The notes under the pieces were generated by a model. It had not been told where the DNA came from. It did no database searches and saw only the letters and a list, made by a program, of their open reading frames with translations. Shown here piece by piece: positions 10,669 to 19,201 of a DNA stretch of 64,000 nucleotides. This DNA is from an uncultured bacterium (GTDB lineage Bacteria; Planctomycetota; Phycisphaerae; Phycisphaerales; SM1A02): positions 1 through 64,000 of the forward strand of contig CAITDI010000050.1 in NCBI GenBank assembly GCA_903891095.1, given 5' to 3'. The position numbers and the translations under genes are program-made. The stretch's first letter is position 1. Every line of letters starts with the position of its first letter.

Positions 10669-12711
10669 ATGTCGACACTCACTTCGACCCCGACGGGTTC
10701 CACAGTTCCGGATTCCACCGCTCGCCTCGGCAACGACGACGCGGGCGGCGCCGAGCGCCTCGAGAAGCAGCTCTTCGTCGCCCTCTTCGGCGGCGTGCTG
10801 CTCCTGGCGGCCTGGGTATCGCACCTGTTCGGCATCGAAGGCACGGTCAGCAACATCCCGGCGCTCATCGGCGCCCTGGTGCTCGTGGTGCCGCTCGCCA
10901 AGGGCGCGTTCGAGGAGCTCCGCGAAGGCCGCGCCTCGAGCGACAGCCTCGCGAGCCTGGCCGTGTTCGCGGCGATCGCGAACGAGCTGTACCTCGCGGC
11001 GGGCTTCCTGGCGTTCTTCCTGTGGTTCAGCGAGCTCGTGCTCTCGCGCACCGCGTGGGGCGCGCAGCGCGCGATCCGCGAGCTGATCGAGCTCACCCCC
11101 GACATCGCGCGCCTGGTCGACGCCAACGGCGGCGAGCGCGAGGTGTCGCTCTCCGAACTGCGCCAAGGCTCGATCGTGCGCGTGCGTCCCGGCGAGAACC
11201 TGCCGGCCGACGGCGTCGTCCGCAGCGGTACATCCAGCATCAACCAGGCGTCGCTCACCGGCGAAGCCGTTCCGATCGAAGTGCAGGCGGGCGTGGCGGT
11301 CTACGCAGGCACGACCAACCTCACCGGCCAGATCGAGGTCGAGGTCACCGCCGTCAAGGGCGAGACCACCATCGGCAAGGTCGAGAAGCTCATCCGCGAG
11401 GCCGAGAGCGCGAAGGGCCGCAAGCAGGAACTCATCGAGCGCATCGCGGGCTACTACGTGCCCGTCGTGCTGATGGTCGCGCTGATCGTCTGGTTCTTTA
11501 CCGCGAAGTCGGGCTCGCCCGACGCGAAGTCCGTCGCCGCCGAGCGCGCGATCACCGTGCTGGTCGTGACCTGCCCGGGCGCCCTGCTCATCGCGTATCC
11601 GACGGCGATGGTCGCTGCATTCGCCGCGGCCGCGCGCCTTGGCGTGATGATCAAGCAGACCCGCACGCTCGAGAGCGCTGCGGACATCGACACGGTCGTG
11701 ATGGACAAGACGGGCACGCTCACCACGGGCAAGTTCGCGGTGAGCCGCCTCGCGCCGGCCGACGGCGTCGACGGCGCCGCGCTGCTGCAGGCTGCGGCCG
11801 ACGCGGAGCAGTCGTCGAACCACCCGCTCGCCAAGTCGATCCTCGAGACCGCCGAGCGCGCGCGCATCGTGCCGCAGTCGCTGGTCTCGTATCGCGAGAT
11901 CCACGGTCGCGGCGTCGCCGCGACCACCGCTGCCGGCGAGATCTTCGCGGGCCGCGGTGCGTGGATCATCGAGCTCAATCCGTCCACCGCCGCGGAGGTC
12001 AAGGCCGTCGAGGCCAAGATCGAAGGCATGTCGGGCGTGCACGTCATGGCGGGCGGCCGCTACCTCGGCGCCGTCGGCCTCGAGGACAAGCTCCGCCGCA
12101 ACGCGGGCGAAGTCGTCGCCAAGCTGCGCGAACTCGGCGTGCGCCGCGTGTCGATCTTTACGGGCGACCGTCTTCCGGTCGCAACGCGCGTCGGCCAGGC
12201 GGTCGGCGTCGATGCGATCGAGGCCGAGTGCCTGCCCGAGGAAAAGCACGAGGAACTCAAGTACCTCATGCGCAAGGGTCACCGCACGCTCGTCGTCGGC
12301 GACGGCATCAACGACGGCCCGATCCTCGCGACCGCCGACGTCGGCGTGGCGATGGGTCTCTCGGGCTCCGACATCGCGACCAACAGCGCGGGCGTCGCGC
12401 TGATGAACGACGACCTGCGGAACATCCCGTTCCTCCTCGAGATCGCGCGCAAGGCCAAGTCGGTCATCGCGCTCAACATCACGGTGGCGATCCTCATGGC
12501 GATCGTGGGCCTCGCGCTCGCGGCGACCGGCCGGCTCTACATCTGGGTGACGCCGTTCTATCAGGCGGCTGCCTACATCTTCGTGATCGCGAACTCGCTG
12601 CGACTCGTGCGCTTTGGCGAGGAATTCGCGAGCACCGAAGAAGTCCGCAGGCAGGCGGAGGCCGACGCCGCCGCCAAGCCGACGCGCCGCATGCTGGCGT
12701 CGCCGAACTGA
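10669..12711 (+). CDS. P1B-type (heavy-metal) cation ATPase with CPG motif
   Basis: About 680 residues. Order: N-terminal membrane helices ([19 protein letters not shown]), actuator domain with LTGEAVP near residue 195, membrane motif [11 protein letters not shown] at 301-311, phosphorylation site DKTGTLTTG from 346, the soft-metal ATPase HP motif (SSNHPLAKS) at 385-386, and hinge [20 protein letters not shown] from 544. These define the P1B class, which exports or loads transition metals. Two points are odd: there is no N-terminal HMA metal-binding domain, and the transmembrane metal site reads Cys-Pro-Gly instead of CPC, CPH or SPC. The metal therefore cannot be assigned. ATG 10669 is preferred over an upstream in-frame codon at 10624 because the putative promoter lies between them. 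Confidence 0.93.
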   Translation: MSTLTSTPTGSTVPDSTARLGNDDAGGAERLEKQLFVALFGGVLLLAAWVSHLFGIEGTVSNIPALIGALVLVVPLAKGAFEELREGRASSDSLASLAVFAAIANELYLAAGFLAFFLWFSELVLSRTAWGAQRAIRELIELTPDIARLVDANGGEREVSLSELRQGSIVRVRPGENLPADGVVRSGTSSINQASLTGEAVPIEVQAGVAVYAGTTNLTGQIEVEVTAVKGETTIGKVEKLIREAESAKGRKQELIERIAGYYVPVVLMVALIVWFFTAKSGSPDAKSVAAERAITVLVVTCPGALLIAYPTAMVAAFAAAARLGVMIKQTRTLESAADIDTVVMDKTGTLTTGKFAVSRLAPADGVDGAALLQAAADAEQSSNHPLAKSILETAERARIVPQSLVSYREIHGRGVAATTAAGEIFAGRGAWIIELNPSTAAEVKAVEAKIEGMSGVHVMAGGRYLGAVGLEDKLRRNAGEVVAKLRELGVRRVSIFTGDRLPVATRVGQAVGVDAIEAECLPEEKHEELKYLMRKGHRTLVVGDGINDGPILATADVGVAMGLSGSDIATNSAGVALMNDDLRNIPFLLEIARKAKSVIALNITVAILMAIVGLALAATGRLYIWVTPFYQAAAYIFVIANSLRLVRFGEEFASTEEVRRQAEADAAAKPTRRMLASPN

Positions 12712-12726
12712 TCGCGCGTTTGAACT

Positions 12727-12735
12727 TGCTACATT
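12727..12735 (+). promoter_or_regulatory. Extended -10 promoter element TGCTACATT
   Basis: TGC-TACATT lies between the ATPase stop and the aldolase gene. A start site would fall near 12742, inside the adjoining hairpin, with a leader of about 60 bases. It could drive the aldolase gene. Confidence 0.45.
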
Positions 12736-12737
12736 TC

Positions 12738-12772
12738 GCGGGCGCTTCCTCTCGGGAGCGCCCGCTTTGTTT
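12738..12772 (+). terminator. Intrinsic terminator after the P-type ATPase gene
   Basis: A perfect nine-base-pair stem GCGGGCGCT/AGCGCCCGC (12738-12746 with 12757-12765), ten-base loop, then TTTGTTT. It overlaps the predicted start region of the aldolase transcript, so the terminator of one gene and the 5' end of the next share sequence. Confidence 0.8.
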
Positions 12773-12802
12773 CTGCTGCGGGTCAAACCTCGGGATCCCA
12801 CC

Positions 12803-13873
12803 ATGTCGAACCTCGCCACCATCCAGTCGCTCCTCGGCAACGAAGCCGATTCGCTCCTCACCTACAAGGCCAAGGTGTCGAAGGACATGCTCCACCTGCC
12901 GTCGCCGTCGATCGTCGACAGCGCATACGGCCCGACCGACCGCAGCCCGCAGGTGCTGCGCAGCCTGCAGGCGATGTTCGGCCACGGCCGCCTCGCCAAC
13001 ACGGGCTACCTCTCGATCCTTCCGGTCGACCAGGGCATCGAGCACAGCGCGGGCGCGAGCTTTGCCAAGAACCCGATCTACTTCGACGGCGAGAACATCG
13101 TCAAGCTCGCGATCGAGGGCGGCTGCAATGCGGTGGCGACGACCTTCGGCGTCCTCTCGAGCGTGTCGCGCAAGTACGCGCACAGGATCCCGATGATGGT
13201 CAAGATCAACCACAACGAGCTGATGACCTACCCGAACAAGTTCGACCAGATCATGTTCGGCTCGGTGCGCGACGCGTGGAACCTCGGCGCCTGCGCGGTC
13301 GGCGCGACGATCTACTTCGGCAGCGACAACTCGACGCGGCAGATCGTCGAGGTCTCGCGCGCATTCGAGGAGGCGCACTCGCTCGGCATGGCGACCGTGC
13401 TGTGGTGCTACATCCGCAACAACGCGTTCAAGTCGGGCGGCAAGGACTACCACACGTCCGCCGACCTCACGGGCCAGGCGAACCACCTCGGCGTGACGAT
13501 CAAGGCCGACATCATCAAGCAGAAGCTCCCCGACATCAACGGCGGATTCACCGCGCTCAACACGGGCGACTCGAGCTACGGCAAGCTCGACAAGCGCATG
13601 TACACCGATCTCGCGACCGATCACCCGATCGACCTCTGCCGCTACCAGGTGCTCAACTGCTACGCGGGACGCAACGGCCTGATCAACTCGGGCGGCGCGA
13701 GCGGCGCGAACGATCTCGCCGAGGCCGTCAAGACCGCGGTCATCAACAAGCGCGCGGGCGGCATGGGCCTGATCTCGGGACGCAAGGCGTTCCAGAAGCC
13801 CATGAACGAAGGCGTCGCGATCCTGAACGCGATCCAGGATGTGTATCTCTGCAAGGACGTCAGCATCGCGTGA
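12803..13873 (+). CDS. fbaB: Fructose-bisphosphate aldolase, class I (DhnA/FbaB type)
   Basis: Cleaves fructose-1,6-bisphosphate to triose phosphates through a Schiff base. The 356-residue length is close to E. coli FbaB (350). Diagnostic stretches are [19 protein letters not shown] near residues 72-90, [13 protein letters not shown], and [12 protein letters not shown], where Lys239 is the expected Schiff-base lysine, then the C-terminal phosphate-binding [16 protein letters not shown]. Start ATG 12803 follows an intrinsic terminator and a putative promoter, so it is probably transcribed on its own, perhaps with mnmA, whose ATG is 42 bases downstream. Confidence 0.93.
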   Translation: MSNLATIQSLLGNEADSLLTYKAKVSKDMLHLPSPSIVDSAYGPTDRSPQVLRSLQAMFGHGRLANTGYLSILPVDQGIEHSAGASFAKNPIYFDGENIVKLAIEGGCNAVATTFGVLSSVSRKYAHRIPMMVKINHNELMTYPNKFDQIMFGSVRDAWNLGACAVGATIYFGSDNSTRQIVEVSRAFEEAHSLGMATVLWCYIRNNAFKSGGKDYHTSADLTGQANHLGVTIKADIIKQKLPDINGGFTALNTGDSSYGKLDKRMYTDLATDHPIDLCRYQVLNCYAGRNGLINSGGASGANDLAEAVKTAVINKRAGGMGLISGRKAFQKPMNEGVAILNAIQDVYLCKDVSIA

Positions 13874-13915
13874 CGCGGGTAGCGTGCCGAACGCACGGCC
13901 GTCGATGCAGCCCAA

Positions 13916-15040
13916 ATGAAAGTGCTTCTCGCCATGTCCGGCGGCGTCGACAGCTCGGTCGCCGCGGCCTTGCTGCAGCGCGACGGACATGAGGTCGTCG
14001 GCTGCTTCATGCGGCTCGGCAGCCCTGGCGAGGAACTCGAGACGCCGATCGACGGCGCCGAGTGCAAGGTCGGGCAGGCGCGCATCGGCCATCAAGGCTG
14101 CTGCTCGATCAACGACGCCGCCGACGCGCGGCTCGTCGCGGCCAAGCTCGCGATCCCCTTCTATGTCGTGAACTTCCGCAACGACTTCGGGCGGATCATC
14201 TCGTACTTCGAGGAGGAGTACCACGCGGGGCGCACGCCGAACCCGTGCGTGCGCTGCAACGACTGGCTCAAGTTCGGCAAGCTGCGGCAGTACGCGGAGC
14301 AGCTCGGGTGCGACGCCGTCGCGACGGGCCACTACGCGCGCGTCGCGCAGACCGACGCGGGGCCGCGCATCCAGCGCGGGCTCGACCGTGCGAAGGACCA
14401 GTCGTACGTGCTGTTCGGGATCGGCCGCGAGGCGCTCGCGCGCATGATGCTGCCGATCGGCGAGATGGAGAAGCCGTTCGTGCGCGGACTCGCGCGCGAG
14501 CATGCGCTGCCCGTGTCGGACAAGCCCGATTCGCAGGAGATCTGCTTCGTGCCCGACGACTACGCGGCGTTCCTCGAGCGGCGCAAGCCCGAGCGCTTTG
14601 CCGAGGGCGCGATCGTCGACGAGTCGGGCCGCGAGCTTGGCCGGCACGACGGGCACCAGCACTTCACGGTCGGTCAGCGCAAGGGCATCCGCGTGCCGGC
14701 GACGATTCCGCTCTATGTCCTCCGCAAGGATCCCGAGCGCAACGCGGTCGTCGTCGGTCCGCGCGAGGCGCTCGACGTGCGCGCGGTCGAGGCGGGCGAA
14801 GTCGTGTGGTACGGCGACGAGCGCGCCGCGACCGAACTCGTGTGCACGGCGCAGGTTCGCGCGCACGGCGCGCCGATTCCAGCGCGCGCGACGGTCCTCG
14901 AGCGCGACGGCGCGCGCGTCCTCTCGGTCGCGTTCGACCGCGCGGAACCGGGCGTCGCGCCCGGACAAGCTGTCGTCTGCTACGACGCCGAGGAGCGCAT
15001 CCTCGGCGGCGGGTGGATCGCGGCTACATTCCGCGCGTGA
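13916..15040 (+). CDS. mnmA: tRNA-specific 2-thiouridylase
   Basis: MnmA (TrmU) makes 2-thiouridine at position 34 of Lys, Glu and Gln tRNAs. The 374-residue protein has the PP-loop SGGVDSSVAA at residues 8-17, the NPCVRCND segment with Cys111, and SQEICF with Cys210; these two cysteines form the catalytic persulfide/disulfide pair of the family. FTVGQRKGI marks the central domain. Compared with E. coli there is an insertion after the second strand (GEELETPIDGAECKVGQARIGHQGCCS). The stop TGA overlaps the GTG of the RNase HII-like gene by four bases, implying translational coupling. Confidence 0.95.
   Translation: MKVLLAMSGGVDSSVAAALLQRDGHEVVGCFMRLGSPGEELETPIDGAECKVGQARIGHQGCCSINDAADARLVAAKLAIPFYVVNFRNDFGRIISYFEEEYHAGRTPNPCVRCNDWLKFGKLRQYAEQLGCDAVATGHYARVAQTDAGPRIQRGLDRAKDQSYVLFGIGREALARMMLPIGEMEKPFVRGLAREHALPVSDKPDSQEICFVPDDYAAFLERRKPERFAEGAIVDESGRELGRHDGHQHFTVGQRKGIRVPATIPLYVLRKDPERNAVVVGPREALDVRAVEAGEVVWYGDERAATELVCTAQVRAHGAPIPARATVLERDGARVLSVAFDRAEPGVAPGQAVVCYDAEERILGGGWIAATFRA
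15022..15030 (+). promoter_or_regulatory. Putative -10 element GGCTACATT inside mnmA
   Basis: TACATT ends six bases before the GTG at 15037, within the last codons of mnmA. If used, it would give the RNase HII-like gene its own leaderless transcript in addition to read-through from mnmA. Confidence 0.35.
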
Positions 15041-16020
15041 TCTACGCAGGCATCGACGAAGCGGGATACGGGCCATTGCTCGGTCCACTCTGCATCGGAG
15101 CGAGCGCATTCCGCCTCGCTGGCGATGCCGCGCCCGCGATCGGATCGACGCCTGCGTCGCCGCCCGACCTGTGGAAGCTGCTCGACGCGGGCGTCTGCCG
15201 CAAGCCGAAGGACGCCAGGCGCCGCATCGCCGTCGCCGACAGCAAGAAGCTCAAGAGCGCGGGCAAGCAGCCGCTGGTGCATCTCGAGCGCGGCGTGCTT
15301 TCGTTCGCGCAGCTCGCCGACGCCGCCGGCGACATCGCGACCGACGACGCGCTCTTCGCGCAGCTCGGCGTGCGCGCGCGCGCATCGGCGCTCGCGCCGT
15401 GGCACGCGCTCTCGCTGCCGCTGCCCGAGTGCATGACCGCCGCCGAAGCCGGCATCGCGCGCAGCACCGTGCGCCGCGCGCTCGCGCGGGGAGAATGCGA
15501 GCTCGCGCACTTCGGCGTGACCGCGCTCGACGCGCCCGCGTTCAACGCGCTCTACCGCACGCTCGCCAACAAGGCGCACGTGAACATGTCGGTCGTGTTC
15601 GAGGCCGTGCGCCACATCGACATGCTGCGCGGCGACGAACCCGCGCTGCTTGCGATCGACCGCCAGGGCGGACGATCCGACTACACGCGCGAGCTCGACG
15701 CGCACGTCGCGCGCGGACGCCGCGTGCGCACGATCGAGGAGAGCGACACGCGCTCCGCGTACGAGGTCGGCGACGGCTTCGTCATCACCTTCGAGGTCGA
15801 GGCCGAGGAGCGGCACCTGCCCGTGGCGCTCGCGTCGATGGGAGCGAAGTACACGCGCGAGCTCTTCATGCGGCGGCTCAATGCGTGGTTCGCCGAGCGC
15901 ATGCCTGGGATCGAGCCGACGGCGGGCTACGTCGAGGACGGGCGGCGCTTCCTGACCGAGGTCAAGCCGATCCTGGTCCGCGAAGCGATTCCCGAGTCGG
16001 AATTCACGCGGGTCGTCTGA
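15037..16020 (+). CDS. Divergent ribonuclease HII-like protein
   Basis: 327 residues, longer than typical RNase HII (about 200-260). The N terminus IYAGIDEAGYGPLLGPL carries the family DE pair at residues 7-8 (canonical GxDExGRGPLAG), VADSKKL at 67-72 matches the second active-site motif, and Asp208 in LLAIDRQGGR is a candidate for the third carboxylate. Around these anchors the sequence is very diverged and there is extra sequence in the middle and C terminus. RNase HII nicks RNA in DNA-RNA hybrids and starts ribonucleotide excision repair; whether this enzyme does the same is plausible but unproven. It starts with GTG overlapping the mnmA stop. Confidence 0.72.
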   Translation: MIYAGIDEAGYGPLLGPLCIGASAFRLAGDAAPAIGSTPASPPDLWKLLDAGVCRKPKDARRRIAVADSKKLKSAGKQPLVHLERGVLSFAQLADAAGDIATDDALFAQLGVRARASALAPWHALSLPLPECMTAAEAGIARSTVRRALARGECELAHFGVTALDAPAFNALYRTLANKAHVNMSVVFEAVRHIDMLRGDEPALLAIDRQGGRSDYTRELDAHVARGRRVRTIEESDTRSAYEVGDGFVITFEVEAEERHLPVALASMGAKYTRELFMRRLNAWFAERMPGIEPTAGYVEDGRRFLTEVKPILVREAIPESEFTRVV

Positions 16021-16504
16021 ACGCCCGCGCCGGCCGCCGACTGCCGCGACGCACCCCCCGCAATCCGCGTTTTTGAAGCCCAATTGCGCTTTCGCCGCGC
16101 CGCGGCTCGGCAACCACTCGGCCAACGGCACGCACCGCTCCCGACCGACCGCAGCCGCACGCCGCCGTTCGGGCCAACCTATTGCATTCAACCGAAGAGA
16201 CTTCTACACTCCCCGACTCGGCAGAATTCCTGCCGCAGCGAGACTTCCGTGACCAGCACCGACGACCCCTCCTGTACCGGTACCGAGCCCTGCGCGTGCG
16301 CGCGCGTGGGTTCGTCGCCGCGCGACTGGTTGAGGGGCGCCACCGAGCGCAGCGCCTGAACCGCCGACGCTCACTGCTCCGGAAATCCGACCCGTTCCTT
16401 CATCCTTGCTTCACCATCGCCGAGCCCTCGGCGAAGACTCTGACTCTCAACCGGTTTCGAAACCACCGTCCCGCCCGTCGGCGGGCAACACTCAGGATCC
16501 TGAC
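16021..16504 (+). other. fusA upstream region with promoter and long leader
   Basis: No protein-coding gene is convincing in these 484 bases; short open frames here lack recognisable protein features and ribosome sites. The region holds a well-formed promoter at 16182-16210, which leaves a predicted leader of about 290 bases before the fusA ATG. The leader contains a few short inverted repeats but no riboswitch that I recognise. Confidence 0.5.
16182..16210 (+). promoter_or_regulatory. Promoter of fusA: TTGCAT-17 nt-TACACT
   Basis: The best sigma-70-type promoter in the window: -35 TTGCAT (16182-16187), exactly 17 bases of spacer, -10 TACACT (16205-16210). It shows that TACACT acts as a -10 form in this genome and supports the other TACAYT calls. 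Confidence 0.65.
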
Positions 16505-18616
16505 ATGGCTACCGATCTCAAGAAGGTCCGCAACATCGGCATCTGCGCGCACATCGACGCAGGCAAGACGACCGTCTCCGAACGCATCCTCTTCTACACC
16601 GGCCGCAACTACAAGATCGGCGAAGTGCACGAAGGCATGGCGACGATGGACTTCCTCCAGGAAGAGCAGGAGCGCGGCATCACCATCCAGTCGGCCGCGA
16701 CGACCTGCCCGTGGGACAAGGACGGGGTCGCCTACAAGGTGAACCTCATCGACACCCCGGGCCACGTCGACTTCACCATCGAAGTCGAGCGCTCGCTGCG
16801 CGTGCTTGACGGCGCGTGCGCGGTGTTTGACGGCAAGGAAGGCGTCGAGGCGCAGTCCGAGACCGTGTGGCGCCAGGCCGACCGCTACGGCGTTCCGCGT
16901 CTCTGCTTCATCAACAAGATGGACAAGATGGGCGCCGACTGGGACTTCTCCTTCGCGTCGATCCGCTCGCGCCTCGGCGCCAACGGCATCGCCATCCAGA
17001 TCCCGATCGGCAAGGGCAACGACTTCATCGGCGTCGTCGACCTCGTCGAGATGAAGGCCCTCTACTTCTCCGCCGAGGACCAGGGCGCGACCATCACCGA
17101 AGGCGAGATCCCGGCCGACCTCAAGGACAAGGCCGAGTTCTACCGCGCCGAGCTCATCGAGAAGGCCGCCGAAGTCGAGGACGTCCTCATGGACCAGTTC
17201 CTCACCGACGCGTCCAAGATCACCAACGAGATGATCAAGGCCGCGCTCCGCAAGGGCACGATCGACATCAAGTGCTTCCCCGTCCTCTGCGGCGCGGCGC
17301 TCAAGAACATCGGCGTGCAGAAGATCCTCGACGCCGCCGTCGACTACCTGCCGAATCCGACCGAGCGTCCCGACACCAAGGGCGTCAACCCGGACGACGT
17401 GAACCAGGCGATGACCCGTCCGCATGATCCGAAGGCGCCCTTCTCGGCGCTCGTGTTCAAGGTCGTGTCGGACATCCACGGCGACCTCACCTACATCCGC
17501 GTCTACTCGGGCACCCTGGACAAGGGCACGCGCGTGCTCAACCCGGGCACCGGCAAGCGCGAGAACGTCAGCCGCATCTTCGAGATGCACGCGAACGACC
17601 GCAACGCGCTCGAAGCCGTCGACGCCGGCAACATCGTCGCCGTCATCGGCCTCAAGAACTCGTACACCGGCGACACGATCTGCGATCCGGACCACCCGAT
17701 CATCCTCGAGCGCATGACCTTCCCCGAGCCGGTCATCTCGATGGCGATCGAGCCGATCACCGGCGACGACAAGAAGAAGCTCGGCGATGCGCTCACCACC
17801 ATCCGCCGCGAGGACCCCTCGTTCCGCTCGAACTACAACGACGAGACGGGCGAGACGATCATCGCGGGCATGGGCGAGCTGCACCTCGAGATCATCAAGA
17901 ACAAGCTCACGCGCGACATGAAGATCGGCGTGAACGTCGGCAAGCCGCGCGTCTCGTACCGCGAGACGATCACCGGCACCGCGAAGGAAGTCCGCGGCCT
18001 GTTCAAGAAGCAGACCGGTGGTCGCGGTCAGTTCGGCGACGCCGTCGTCACCGTCATGCCGATCACGCCCGAGGAGGCGGCGGCTGAGGAACTGAAGATG
18101 AAGGACGGCGTCGTGTTCGAGGACAAGATCTCCGGCGGCGTCGTGCCCCGCGAGTTCATCCCGTCCATCGAGTACGGCGTGCGTCAGGCTGCGGCGTCGG
18201 GCGTTCTTGGCGGCTACCCCGTCATCAACGTGCGCGTCCAGCTCGTGTTCGGTTCGTACCACGACGTCGACTCGAGCCAGGTCGCATTCGAGCAGGCCGG
18301 CATGCTGGCCTTCCGCGAGGCGATCATGAAGGCGAAGCCGGCGCTCCTCGAGCCCATCATGAAGCTCGTCGTCACCACGCCGGACGAGTTCTTCGGCAAC
18401 GTGTCGGGCGACATCGCGTCCCGCCGCGGCCAGATCACCGACCAGGAGATGCGCGGCAACGCGCGTCTGCTCACCTGCGAAGTGCCGCTGTCGGAGCTCT
18501 TCGGCTACACCACGACGCTGCGCTCGATGACCCAGGGTCGCGCGACCAGCTCGATGGAGCCGCTGACCTACCGCGTCATGCCGGAGAAGCTCAAGGACGC
18601 CGTCCTCAAGAAGTGA
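16505..18616 (+). CDS. fusA: Translation elongation factor G
   Basis: EF-G is the GTPase that drives translocation and, with RRF, ribosome recycling. The 703-residue protein begins MATDLKKVRNIGICAHIDAGKT, with the P-loop near residue 17, the switch-II DTPGHVDFT near 85 and NKMDKMGADW near 139. Domains II to V follow in full: SALVFKVVSD (domain II), RANY-equivalent central helices, and C-terminal MTQGRATSSMEP. Length and motifs are those of canonical bacterial EF-G. ATG 16505 is chosen because the in-frame upstream codons do not resemble EF-G. It is not in a str operon: the neighbours are RNase HII-like and a membrane/phosphatase pair. An intrinsic terminator follows. Confidence 0.97.
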   Translation: MATDLKKVRNIGICAHIDAGKTTVSERILFYTGRNYKIGEVHEGMATMDFLQEEQERGITIQSAATTCPWDKDGVAYKVNLIDTPGHVDFTIEVERSLRVLDGACAVFDGKEGVEAQSETVWRQADRYGVPRLCFINKMDKMGADWDFSFASIRSRLGANGIAIQIPIGKGNDFIGVVDLVEMKALYFSAEDQGATITEGEIPADLKDKAEFYRAELIEKAAEVEDVLMDQFLTDASKITNEMIKAALRKGTIDIKCFPVLCGAALKNIGVQKILDAAVDYLPNPTERPDTKGVNPDDVNQAMTRPHDPKAPFSALVFKVVSDIHGDLTYIRVYSGTLDKGTRVLNPGTGKRENVSRIFEMHANDRNALEAVDAGNIVAVIGLKNSYTGDTICDPDHPIILERMTFPEPVISMAIEPITGDDKKKLGDALTTIRREDPSFRSNYNDETGETIIAGMGELHLEIIKNKLTRDMKIGVNVGKPRVSYRETITGTAKEVRGLFKKQTGGRGQFGDAVVTVMPITPEEAAAEELKMKDGVVFEDKISGGVVPREFIPSIEYGVRQAAASGVLGGYPVINVRVQLVFGSYHDVDSSQVAFEQAGMLAFREAIMKAKPALLEPIMKLVVTTPDEFFGNVSGDIASRRGQITDQEMRGNARLLTCEVPLSELFGYTTTLRSMTQGRATSSMEPLTYRVMPEKLKDAVLKK

Positions 18617-18639
18617 TCGCAAGTCACGAGTAAACCACC

Positions 18640-18673
18640 AGCCGCCGGCCTTGCGCCGGCGGCTGTTTCTTTT
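18640..18673 (+). terminator. Intrinsic terminator of fusA
   Basis: A perfect ten-base-pair stem AGCCGCCGGC/GCCGGCGGCT with a five-base loop, followed by GTTTCTTTT. It begins 24 bases after the fusA stop. Confidence 0.92.
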
Positions 18674-18710
18674 GAGACGATACGAGTCGCGTGACGGCGC
18701 GCATCGGCGT

Positions 18711-18720
18711 GCCTACCATG
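18711..18720 (+). promoter_or_regulatory. Putative -10 element TGCCTACCAT
   Basis: TACCAT (18715-18720) ends seven bases before the ATG at 18728, with no Shine-Dalgarno sequence in between, so a leaderless transcript is predicted. Confidence 0.4.
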
Positions 18721-18727
18721 GCGCCCC

Positions 18728-19201
18728 ATGGCCGACGCGCAGGGCGACGCAGCCGATCTCCAGAATGACCGCGGAGTGTTCCGCGCCGAGTACGAACGCG
18801 AACTCGGCAAGTGGCTGCGCAGGCGCCTCGGGTGGCTGTGCATCGCCTACGGCGTGTTCTGGACGCTGTCGACGACGCTGGTCATCGTGTCGACGCTGAT
18901 GGCGGAGCAAGCCAAGCCGGCACAGGTCGCTCCGCCGATGAGCCCGGTCGAGATCCGCGCCGATCGCGCGGAGAAGCGCGCCGAGGCCGGCCTCCCGCCG
19001 CGCCCAGGCGATGCGCGCGCGATCGAAGCCGCGCACGCGCTCGAGAAGCGCCGCGAGGAACGCCAGCGCGGCAGCGAGGCCCTCGTCTCGACGATCGATG
19101 CCTCGGCATGCTCGCGCGCGAGATCGCGCAGGACATTCGCCGCCCGACACGCCGAGACGGGCAGCAGAAGCCCCCGCCACCGCAGAGCGGATCGCGCTTG
19201 A
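18728..19201 (+). CDS. Small single-pass membrane ORF upstream of the phosphatase, possibly frameshifted
   Basis: 157 residues. A charged N terminus precedes one membrane helix at ~37-62 (LGWLCIAYGVFWTLSTTLVIVS), followed by an Arg/Glu-rich helical part. The last ~35 residues (after STIDAS) use many A-ending rare codons and look out of frame, while the -1 frame becomes strongly coding from about 19108 (MLAREIAQDIRR) and continues into the phosphatase. Two readings fit: a real small gene whose TGA overlaps the next ATG as TGATG, or the N terminus of a longer phosphatase split by a one-base deletion near 19100. I recognise no family for it. Confidence 0.6.
   Translation: MADAQGDAADLQNDRGVFRAEYERELGKWLRRRLGWLCIAYGVFWTLSTTLVIVSTLMAEQAKPAQVAPPMSPVEIRADRAEKRAEAGLPPRPGDARAIEAAHALEKRREERQRGSEALVSTIDASACSRARSRRTFAARHAETGSRSPRHRRADRA

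Noticed and set aside
10642-12861. Minus-strand frame of 739 codons opposite the P-type ATPase
   Set aside because: Shadow frame, Arg/Asp/His-rich without domains; the ATPase is certain.
16400-18622. Long minus-strand frame opposite fusA
   Set aside because: Antisense shadow of EF-G with no recognisable motifs.
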